Shown here in pieces: positions 24,307 to 32,772 of a stretch of 32,772 nucleotides of DNA. Made by a program: the position numbers and the translations under genes. The notes beneath the pieces were generated by a model, which saw only the letters and a program-made list of their open reading frames with translations, was not told where the DNA came from and did no database searches. The stretch is taken from NCBI GenBank assembly GCA_002104895.1, contig MCFG01000369.1, positions 35,001 through 67,772 on the forward strand. The letters are read 5' to 3'. The stretch is from Anaeromyces robustus (lineage: Eukaryota > Neocallimastigomycota > Neocallimastigomycetes > Neocallimastigales > Neocallimastigaceae). Numbering within the stretch: the first letter of the stretch is position 1; the number at the start of each line of letters is the position of its first letter.

Positions 24307-25600
24307 ATTTTGAATAATATCACAAACTGTTTGGAGGCCTAAGTATTAAATTAATAATATTATTACTTTCGTCTTTATCTTTATCTTTTTTGATGAATAA
24401 TTTAATTAAAGGTATAGAGTTTTCAATAAATATTTTGATTTAGTGGGAGATAAAATTTTTTATTATAGAGATAAGTATCAAAATTTTTTTGTTTTTGTTG
24501 ATGCTATAAAAGACAGTCTATCTATTCTATTTTTTCTTGAATTGAAAAGGTTTTTATTTTAAGTAAAATTAATAGTGAATATTCATTTTGACTATTGAAT
24601 TGATTAGTTTGAAGAGTTTGACTTTGAAGAAAAATTGAAAATATTTCTTATTTTTAACAAAAAATAAAAACTTCTAAAGCAGAATACCCTTTTATTCATC
24701 GATTTCTTTTAAAGTTAACATTAGTTTCATTTCAGTTAGATTTTTAATAGTATCTAAATTTTCTTTAATAATGTGATAATATAAAAGATTATAATCATAT
24801 TTATCTAATTTATTAATATCAAAATTACTATTTGCTATTAATAATTTAAAAATATAGGTATAATTTAATAAATAGGAAAGAATAATAGGTGTAAAAGTAT
24901 AGTCATTTTTTATCTTATTAGTGTTGGTATTAATTTTATTATTTATCATTATATAAATATTACTGTGAGTAATATCAATTAAATTTATATAAACTATACA
25001 ATAATGTTAAAACATCTAAGTTATTAATTTTTTAATTGATATCAGAATCATTTTTTAATAATAATTTACTATTTTAAATTTATTTTTGTAGAATTAATAA
25101 AAGTGGGGATTGATATTGATTTAATTATTTACTATAAATCACGTAATTTAAAGAATCACAATGAGTTAAAAAAAATTGTTTAGAAAAAATTCTAATAATT
25201 CTTTCTTATTTAATATCAATATAGAAAATAATGTAAAGTATGAAATGATTGAATTTGTTTTAATTCAATAATAAATTCATTTTAATATATTTCATAATAT
25301 TATTTATTTTTTTATTTAAAATTATTTATAAAAGTCATCAATAGGAATATTTAATTTACTATTTTCTAGTTTATTTAAAAAATAAAACTAAGAATGATTT
25401 TGATTATGATTTTACTCTTCATTATTATTATTTTATTATCATCTTTGTCTTTTCGGTCTAATATATTGAATATTTCTTTTAAAATAATATTGTTTCCATG
25501 GTAGTGATTTTTAGTTTAATTACTTAAATTTTCTTATTAGGTTTAATCAAATATTTTATTATAATTACATTTGCCTTTTTTTATATACAAATGATATTGG

Positions 25601-25602
<2 letters not shown>

Positions 25603-25650
<48 letters not shown>

Positions 25651-26090
25651 GCAATAAAATAATGAAAATTTTATTTAAATTTAATTTAAAAAGTACATGT
25701 TATAAAGTAATTGTACATATTAAAACTTAATCTAATAAAGAATAATAATTTATTATTTAATAGATAGTAATAATTAATAATTACTTCATATGGTATAGTG
25801 TATATTATTAAATTAAATCAAGTTGGAAAGTTATTATCATTATTAGATGCGTGTGACCTACTGTCTTGTCCTACTGAATTGTCAGCTTCGACGCTCTTGG
25901 TTAGATTGTTGGGATACCTATTGAATAATGACCAGATCTGGCCACTAACAGTAGGCATAATTCTAAGTAAAAGTGCGGATGTACGTACCAAAAGTGGAAC
26001 ATCCGAAAAGGTGCTAGGTTTAAGTTGCGCCTTACAAAGACTGTTCCACTCCTCTTTCCCCAAGTTATAATGATTAACTCTTCCACCAAG
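25603..26090. other. Compositionally foreign block behind a 47-base T tract; unassigned
   Basis: A run of 47 T (25603-25649) is followed by ~190 bases of ordinary A/T sequence. About 230 bases (25848-26080) of far higher G+C content, by eye near 45%, follow. Read on the minus strand it looks like a polyadenylated unit ending in the A tail, with an ATG-started 81-residue frame (26063-25818) of host-unlike codon use. The plus strand and a third frame are also open, so coding is unproven. Complementary segments suggest RNA structure: CCTACTGT (25857) with ACAGTAGG (25948), and CGGATGT (25976) with ACATCCG (25999) enclosing CCA/TGG. It could be a retroelement fragment, a retrocopied transcript or a structured RNA gene. 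I recognise no family. Confidence 0.5.
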
Positions 26091-26154
26091 AAAGTTTTTC
26101 TCATTAGATTTATTTTCAATAAAAATTGAAAATAAATCTAATGAGAAAAACTTT
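26091..26154. repeat. Perfect hairpin, 30-bp arms, AAAA loop
   Basis: Bases 26091-26120 (AAAGTTTTTCTCATTAGATT...) and 26125-26154 are exact inverted copies separated by AAAA. The hairpin closes the GC-richer block on its right and is followed within four bases by a 32-base T tract (26158-26189). A stem of this perfection looks like a recent fold-back duplication, or an RNA end structure on the plus strand. Confidence 0.92.
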
Positions 26155-26155
26155 G

Positions 26156-26157
<2 letters not shown>

Positions 26158-26190
<33 letters not shown>

Positions 26191-26470
26191 TTTTTACCTC
26201 AGCAAGGGGTAGCACGTAGAAAAGTTTTCAAGTATTGATTTACCTTTAAGCAAAAATTTGTAATTAAATTGAAAACCGCTACGTATTCTCATAATTCAGA
26301 ACTCAAGTTGGTGTTGGGGTAAGTTAGAATAAGATCTTGTATATCTTTTGATAGTTTCATATTTATATTCAATGTAAGTAGTAGCTCTTTAATACAAGAT
26401 TTTCTTCACTTATCAAAACAATGAATTTGAGCTATAGCACAAATAGCTGAAAAAAGTAAATCAAATAGTG
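26158..26470. other. Second foreign block with complementary segments; unassigned
   Basis: A 32-T tract precedes GTTTTTACCTCAGCAAGGGG and about 270 bases of moderate G+C content. Pairing segments are visible. ACGTAG (26214) plus GTTTTCAA (26224) pair with TTGAAAAC (26269) plus CTACGT (26279). ATCTTGTAT (26334) pairs with ATACAAGAT (26392). AGCTAT pairs with ATAGCT near 26430-26450. No meaningful open frame is present. On the minus strand this again reads as a unit ending in an A tail, parallel to the neighbouring block. It may be a structured non-coding RNA or its retrocopy; strand and identity are unresolved. Confidence 0.42.
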
Positions 26471-26742
26471 AAAATAAAAAGAAAAAAAAAAAAAAAAAAA
26501 AAAATTTTTTTTTCAAAAACACAATTGAATGAATCAATAAAAAATAATTTTTTTGTTCTATAAATTTTTTTTTTTAATTCGTTAATTTTTTTATTTTATT
26601 TTTTTTTTTTTATTTTTATTTTTTTTTTTTTTTTTTTTTTTTATTTTTTTCTTTTACTTTAAATTTTAATTACTCTACATTTTAATTAATATTTTTTAAT
26701 TTTATATAAAAGGATAGTTATCAGCAATTAAGATTTATGGAA

Positions 26743-26800
<58 letters not shown>

Positions 26801-27307
26801 ATTATTATAATTATTATTATAGTATTAAAATTATTAAATATTTATATAATTTTTTTTTAGTTATTTTTTTTTTTTTTAGAAAAAAAAAAAATTATAAGAA
26901 AATATTATTATTAATTAAAATATTTACATTTTTTATTTTAATATATACTTAAAAATATATTAAAATAATATAAAAGGTAATTTTATAAAAATAAAATGAA
27001 AAAAAAAAAAAAAAAGAAATAGATAAATAAATAATTAAAAAAATAAAAAAAAAAAATAAAAAAAAATAAAATATTATATGACTTTAAATAATAAATAGAA
27101 TATTTATGTAAGATTAATAATTAATATATTATTAATTATGAATATAAAAAAATTTTTTTAAACTTTATAAAGTTATATTATAACTTTTTAAATGAAACAA
27201 TAAATAATTATTGATTATTAGAATAATTATGTAATTCTTAATTATTATTACTATTATTATTATAATTATTACTATTATTATTATAATTATAATTATTATT
27301 ATTATTA

Positions 27308-27351
<44 letters not shown>

Positions 27352-27474
27352 TAAAATATTTCTTTCCCTTATAACTTCTCCTTTTCCTTTTTTTTTTTTT
27401 TTTTTAAAAAATAATTTGAATTATTTCTTATTATCATTATCATTACTATTACTATAATATTTTATTTTAATTTT

Positions 27475-27516
<42 letters not shown>

Positions 27517-27525
27517 ATTTTTTAA
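26471..27525. other. Homopolymer-rich spacer
   Basis: A and T tracts (26479-26503, 26595-26644, 26999-27015, 27381-27403, 27479-27512) and ATT microsatellites (26738-26800, 27240-27352) with no gene. The T tract ending at 27512 lies just beyond the stop of the CRAL-TRIO gene (27526) and would be an A-rich 3' untranslated segment in its transcript. Confidence 0.6.
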
Positions 27526-30124
27526 TTAATAATGAGTAAATCCAGCACGATGATAATAAGTTCTTGATCTTGTACGTTTGTCATATTCAACAAATGTATC
27601 ATAAAGTTCTTTTTCTGTTTGCTTCATAATTGATAAACCTAAACTATCATTACCACTGGCTGATGATGGAGCTGAACAATTAGATGGTGAATTCATTTCA
27701 TTTTGTTGTATGACTTCATTAATATTACTAACATCATCACATTCAATCTTTCCATCAACTTTAAATAATAAATCTTCAAGTTTTATATTATTAAGTTGAG
27801 AACTGTATTGCTCATAAATTTCTTTAATATACTTATTTTTAGCAATATCCCAATTTCTTTTAGCTGCTGCAATTTCTTCATCTGAACAATGAACATCTTC
27901 TTCTTCTTTATAAGGTATATATTGATAATTAAAGCTATTTGTACCACCTAAGCATTCAGGTATTTCAGATTCATCTATATAATTTTTAATTTCACTTTTA
28001 TCCTTGAGGAATTGAACTTTATTTGCTACTACTGGATCTAATAATTGTTTAATAATTTTCCAACAACCGTGGAAAATCCATGGGGCACCAACAATTAATG
28101 CAACACCTAACATTTCTGGGTAATAATTTTGGAAACAATTTAATAAGAAACGTATAAATCCATAATCCTATTTATATTTAAAATAATAAATACATTTATA
28201 ATATATATAATGTATAATAAGAAATACATATACATACATAAGTATGTGTATATATTTAATTAAAATAAATGAATGAATGAATAAAAATATTTATATTAAT
28301 ATCTATTAATTTTTTATAAAATTTTTTCGTATAATTTTAAAAAATATTGTAATAATAATAATAATAATAAAATATATTTATATTATATGACTTTTAAATA
28401 ATAAAAATATTCTTTTTTCTCAATTTACCATATTTTGCATAGAGAAACCATTCATATCAAAGACCATACAAGCTGTTGGAGCATCCCTATTTAAAATTAA
28501 TCTTACAGTTTCCATAGAAAGTATAGTCATTTTTTCAGTTTCCATTTGTGGTCTAACATCTTTAATATGTTTACTAACATGAATATATGTTATAAATCTT
28601 CCTTGTTTATCATATTTATAGAAATAAACTTTTCCACAAGAAAATTCTTCTTGGTCTATAATTCTTTCACCCTTTTTACATAAACCTTCAATATCATAAG
28701 TAACTCTAAAAATTAAAGCATTTAATAACATTTTCAATGCATCTGTTACTTTCTTCTTTCTAATAGTTTTAAGATTATATATTTAATAATATTTAATATA
28801 AATATAATGGAACAAAATAATATATATATTAGATATTCTATGATATTAAAAATATATATATATATATATTTTTTTTTTAAATTTAAAAACTATTATAAAA
28901 AATAATAATAATAAAATCTTATAATATCTTAATATAGATACTTTAAGACATATACATCATTATTTTTAATTTTTATTAACATTTTATTTTTATATTGAAT
29001 CATATTAAATAAATGTTTCTGATATTATATTATGGCATTATATAATGATTATATTTATATTTTGTATTTTATTTTTCTTTTATATTATTTTTATGTTATT
29101 CTTTTAGTATTTATAATTTATATTTTATATAAGTGTAATTTTTTTTCTATATTTAAATTTATATATATTATTGTATTTTTTTTTTTTTTTTCTATATTTA
29201 AATTTATATATATTGTTGTATTTTTTTTTTCTTTTCTATATTTAAATTTATATATATTATTGTATTTTTTTTTTTTTTTTATATTTAAATTTATATATAT
29301 TATTGTATTTTTTTTTTTTCTATATTTAAATTTATATATATTATTGTATTTTTTTTTTCTATATTTAAATTTATATATATTATTGTATTTTTTTTTTTTT
29401 TCTATATTTAAATTTATATATATTATTGTATTTTTTTTTCTATATTTAAATTTATATATATTATTGTATTTTTTTTTTCTATATTTAAATTTATATATAT
29501 TATGTATTTTTACCTAGCTACAATAAATCTTAAAAGAAGAGTATTTACACCTTCAATACCTGCACTCCAAAACAAACATTCCCATAATTTTTGTTTAAAC
29601 TCTTTTGAATCTAAATTAATAACAGAATTTGTATCTTCAATTTCAGAACATTCAAATAATGCAGCCTCCTCTGAAGTAAAGTTTTCAGGTTCATTTGTCA
29701 AATTCTTTGATGGTTTTCTAGTAATACTATTAGAACTATTTGCACGACTATGATTGCCTTTTTTAAATAAATTTCTTTTAGTACTTCCTGAAGTATTTGC
29801 ACTATCACTTTCATTACTACTAAGTAAACGTGAAGCATCACTATTACTTTTTCTTTTAGAATCTTCTGTTGAACTTCTTTCTATATATGATTGATTACTA
29901 TATTTTTTTGACATTAAATCCTTCAATGTTGTTTTTGGATTCTCATCAAAAAGACAAGAAATAAGTTCTACCCATAATTCATTTAAACATTCTTCAGCTG
30001 AACAATCAACTGGTGATGCACTTTTTTCTTTTTCATTTTCTTTTATACTCACATCTTTAGTTTTTTCATTACTAGAAGTATCTGAGGATAAAATACCTTT
30101 TATATTAACTTTTGGAATTATCAT
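27526..30124 (-). CDS. CRAL-TRIO (Sec14-like) lipid-transfer protein, three exons
   Basis: Exons by eye: 30124-29514, 28759-28429, 28167-27526, with GT-AG introns and matching phases (1584 coding bases, 527 residues). Residues 1 to about 170 are polar and disordered (Ser, Asn, Lys, Glu). A CRAL-TRIO N-terminal helical region follows (about 165-225: FKQKLWECLFW..LLLRFIVARKKKVTDALKMLLNALIFR), spanning the first exon join. The lipid-binding domain (about 245-394) shows YFYKYDKQGRFITYIHVSKHIKD, CMVFDMNGFSMQNMDYGFIRFLL, NYYPEMLGVALIVGAPWIFHGCWKIIKQLLDPVVANKVQFL and IPECLGG. The C-terminal tail holds a helical ARG/LYS-rich segment and RTRSRTYYHRAG. The APWIF..WKIIK..LDPVV pattern is typical of fungal Sec14 homologues that move phosphatidylinositol and other lipids between membranes. 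The ligand cannot be read from sequence. The continuity across both joins makes the model firm. Confidence 0.93.
29131..29505. repeat. Intronic minisatellite, ~38-45-bp unit, nine copies
   Basis: The phrase CTATATTTAAATTTATATAT followed by TATTATTGTA and a T tract repeats at about 29147, 29192, 29236, 29280, 29320, 29359, 29402, 29440 and 29479. Unit length varies mainly through the T tract. The array fills the donor-proximal half of intron 1 of the minus-strand CRAL-TRIO gene and begins within about 10 bases of its 5' splice site (29513). The long open frame on the plus strand here is an artefact of the repeat. Confidence 0.93.
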
Positions 30125-30742
30125 TTTTTATAATTACTATGTCATTATTATTATTTTTATTATTATTATTATTATTATTCAATATATATTTTTAAGTATT
30201 TGATAGTATATATATAGGAATATATAGGATTATATTGAAAATATATTTATATATTTATTGTAAAAAAAAAAAAGTAATAAAAATTAGTATTTCTATAAAA
30301 TATATATAAATTTATAATTTAAAATTAAAATTTTTTATCTTCAATATTAATAATATTATATTAAGTATTATTGAAATTTTAAAACTAATATATAATTATT
30401 TTGTTTTAATTTTAATAATAAGAAAAATTAAATGTGATTTCATTAAATGTTAGTAGATATTAATATTATTATCAATATCACTATCCATTTCAATAATAAA
30501 TATTGTGAATCAATTTCATATAACTTTACATTCATAATTTAAAATTTATTTTATATATACAAATATATATATTAATGAAGAAAATGTATTCAATGCTTTC
30601 TAAAGACTTCAATATTTGAATATAATATCTTTATAAAATTTTAAATTCATTTAACATTTATACTTTATTACTACTTATTTTAATTCACATTTCATACAAT
30701 AAATAAAAACTTACTTTATATATATATATTTATTTATTTGTT

Positions 30743-30775
<33 letters not shown>

Positions 30776-31818
30776 GAACGTTTTAATTTTTTAAAAAAAA
30801 GAAAAAAAATTAAAAAAAATTATAAGTAATTCTTTTTCTATATTTATATATACTAAAAATTTTTTTTTTTTTTTATTTTATATTCTTAATGATTTTTTAA
30901 AAAATACATGTAATTAAAACAAAATAAATTCAATTTTATCTAAAGATTATTAATTATATATGAATTATAACATATTATATTACATTAATTAGTATAATAT
31001 AATATATTAATCATGTAATTAGTTATTAATTTTATATCAACTTTTTATTTGAAACTTCAATTTTATAAATATTAATGTAATTTTTGTTTATATTATTATA
31101 TATATGATATATATTACAATACACTGTATTTTCGGTTTTATTTATTTTAAAAAGTTTAAATTTAAAAAAAAAATAAAATTGTAAATTATTCATAATTTAT
31201 AATATATTATATATATAATTATATATATATACCAATACATATTAATATATAATTTTTATAAATAATATTATAAATATTATATATTATAAGTGTATTTATA
31301 ATATATTTATGATATATATTAATTACATATTTTTACATAATATTTTGTATACAAATGTATTTATTTATATATAATTAAAATTCATATATTATATATTAAT
31401 ATAATAGTCATATATAATATATATTTATTAAATTTATAGTAAATATATTTATTTAATATATTTGTAATATATTTATGTCATAAATACAAGAAAAAAAAAT
31501 ATCTTTTTTCTTGTTAATTAATAACTTTCAAATAAAAGTGACGTGATGACTAGCAATAAAAAAAAAAAAATAGATAAAATTAAGTAGAATAAAAATTCCA
31601 AATAAAATAACAATAACAATAATATCATAAGGAAAAAGAAAAGAAATAAATAATTATAATATAAAATATATTAATCATAAATAAAATGATGAATATTTAA
31701 TAAATGAAAATTGGAAGATATTTATTTATTAAGAGTGTATATAAAATAAATAATATAGGAATAATTTTTAATAAAAAAATTTAAAAGTTACATGTACACT
31801 CAAAGAGTAATTAACAAT

Positions 31819-31871
<53 letters not shown>

Positions 31872-32772
31872 TACATATCATAAATTATATACAATTTTTA
31901 TATTTTATTTATGTTTTATATAACAGTAAAAAATTATTATTTTAATTAACCATATATGTATCTACATTTGATAAATAATTAAATTATAATTTATAATTAA
32001 CCTAAGCATCTCATTATGAATAATAATAAATTATCTTAAATAATAAATAACACACTATTTTCATAGTATAATAACATATTATATTTATTATATTAGTATT
32101 AAAATTGAAAATATTGTTTTTTTTTTTTTTTTTAATTAATAGATATAAAAATGACCTATTTAAGAAAAAAATAAGATTTTAATTATTAATATTAAATCTA
32201 ATAAAATTTTCCAATTTGATATTATGATTATTATTATTATTATAATTTTTTTTAGTTTTTTTTTTGTTTTTTAAAACTATATATTTTGTATTATTATAAT
32301 CATTTAATATAAATAAAGTTGATTTCTTTATATATATATAAATATATACAATTTTATCATCATTTTTCATATCAATAAATTTATGCAATGGAATAGGCTA
32401 TGATTATTTTGATAAATAAAATTATTATAGTTTTTATTATTATTATTATTATTATTAATTATAAAAATAATTAAATAATATAACAAAACAAAAATCTATT
32501 TTTATTATATATATATTTATTTATTTATTTATTCTAAAGGGTAAAAAAACTAAAAATTACTTGTCATCATCTTTTTTTTTTCTTTTTTTAAAATATTATT
32601 ACTATTGTTTTATTACTTTTAAAGTTTAATTTAGAATGCATGGTAATAGTAAAATTTTTTTTTATTTATTTTTATACTTATAAAATTTATTATTATAATA
32701 AAAAGAAATTCATAAAAATAACAGATAGTAAAGCAATTACAATATAATAGTAGAAAAAAATTATTTTCTACT
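30125..32772. other. A+T-rich flank, no gene recognised
   Basis: The first part is the upstream region of the CRAL-TRIO gene, with an ATT run (30145-30178). The rest is TA-rich filler with T/A tracts (30740-30762, 32116-32133) and an ATT run (32437-32456). ACAAGAAAAAA and TTTTTTCTTGT (31486-31514) form an 11-bp-arm hairpin. The isolated word TGACGTGATGAC (31539-31550) resembles a bZIP half-site pair but has no nearby gene. The window's last bases form a small inverted repeat (AGTAGAAAA/TTTTCTACT). Confidence 0.5.
31819..31867. repeat. (TTTA)n microsatellite
   Basis: About 12 units of TTTA, shorter than the four other tetranucleotide tracts of the window. Confidence 0.95.

Larger units (their letters stand above)
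23020..25560 (-). pseudogene. Decayed ankyrin-repeat gene
   Basis: Read on the minus strand, several patches in different frames have ankyrin-repeat character. Near the 3' end is MKYLIVHGADIKQGG...YTPLIYS. Before it lie FPLIQYLINRKDNYYDTASLI and DELIKYLLDHGENP. Around 24150 is NSILYYALDCDVSIFGYF. At 24692-24949 lies a frame with FTPIILSYLLNYTYIFKLLI and INKLDKYDYNLLYYHIIKENLDTIKNL. Further upstream are IILKEIFNILDRKDKDDNK and LNIPIDDFY. Multiple stops and frame changes separate the patches, at least six by eye, so this is a dead copy and not a spliced gene; no consistent GT-AG set restores it. Ankyrin proteins of this 'KYLI-HGADI' style are abundant in gut fungi and mediate protein contacts. 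The 5' limit near 25560 is uncertain. Confidence 0.75.

Noticed and set aside
26190-26230. Resemblance to the 5' end of U1 snRNA (ACCTCAGCAAGGGG)
   Set aside because: The splice-site-recognition part does not match ACTTACCT and the following stem I does not match, so it is treated as coincidence.
29032-29517. Plus-strand frame of 161 residues with FKFIYIIVFFF-like repeats
   Set aside because: Translation of the intronic minisatellite and its T tracts inside the CRAL-TRIO gene on the other strand.
32560-32610. Possible last exon on the minus strand ending KKKDDDK before a stop
   Set aside because: Only about ten codons of Lys and Asp beside A tracts; no supported upstream exon within the window.

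Overview
The window is extremely A+T rich, by eye about 85-90% outside genes. It is full of homopolymer A/T tracts, (TTTA)n and (ATT)n microsatellites and short minisatellites, with a few intron-containing eukaryotic genes standing out as islands of normal composition. The best fit is an anaerobic gut fungus (Neocallimastigomycota). The evidence is a secreted cysteine-rich protein with a GPI-type tail, decayed ankyrin repeats of the 'KYLI-HGADI' kind, Asn-rich linkers, GT-AG introns and the base composition. Dictyostelium-like amoebae share the composition, but the protein families fit poorly. No species is claimed.

Layout, left to right. A minus-strand gene for a secreted, probably GPI-anchored Cys-rich protein lies at 321-1067. 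A gene-poor spacer follows, with a six-copy ~48-bp minisatellite (2612-2890). A plus-strand five-exon gene at 3778-5156 encodes a membrane-anchored rhodanese domain that resembles the C-terminal domain of MOCS3/Uba4; its second intron holds a palindrome and a 42-bp minisatellite. After another repeat-rich spacer with a 154-bp fold-back (7279-7432), a minus-strand two-exon gene (9681-11671) encodes a protein with three HMG boxes. About 11.3 kb follow with no recognisable gene. That stretch holds an AATATATT-rich block, a small non-autonomous DNA transposon with inverted ends (17041-17467), perfect hairpins and a perfect 48-bp x5 minisatellite (21150-21390).

The right part holds a decayed ankyrin-repeat gene on the minus strand (about 23020-25560). 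Next come two compositionally foreign blocks (25603-26154 and 26158-26470). They are GC-richer than anything around them, begin at long T tracts, are rich in complementary segments and are separated by a perfect 30-bp-stem hairpin; I cannot assign them to a family. Last is a minus-strand three-exon CRAL-TRIO (Sec14-like) gene (27526-30124) with another minisatellite in its first intron. The final 2.6 kb shows no gene.

The four intact genes do not form a pathway or cluster. They look like unrelated housekeeping, regulatory and surface genes separated by long low-complexity spacers. All exon joins were worked out by eye from GT-AG sites, reading frame and family continuity. No alignments, folding or database searches were run, so family names rest on recalled motif patterns.
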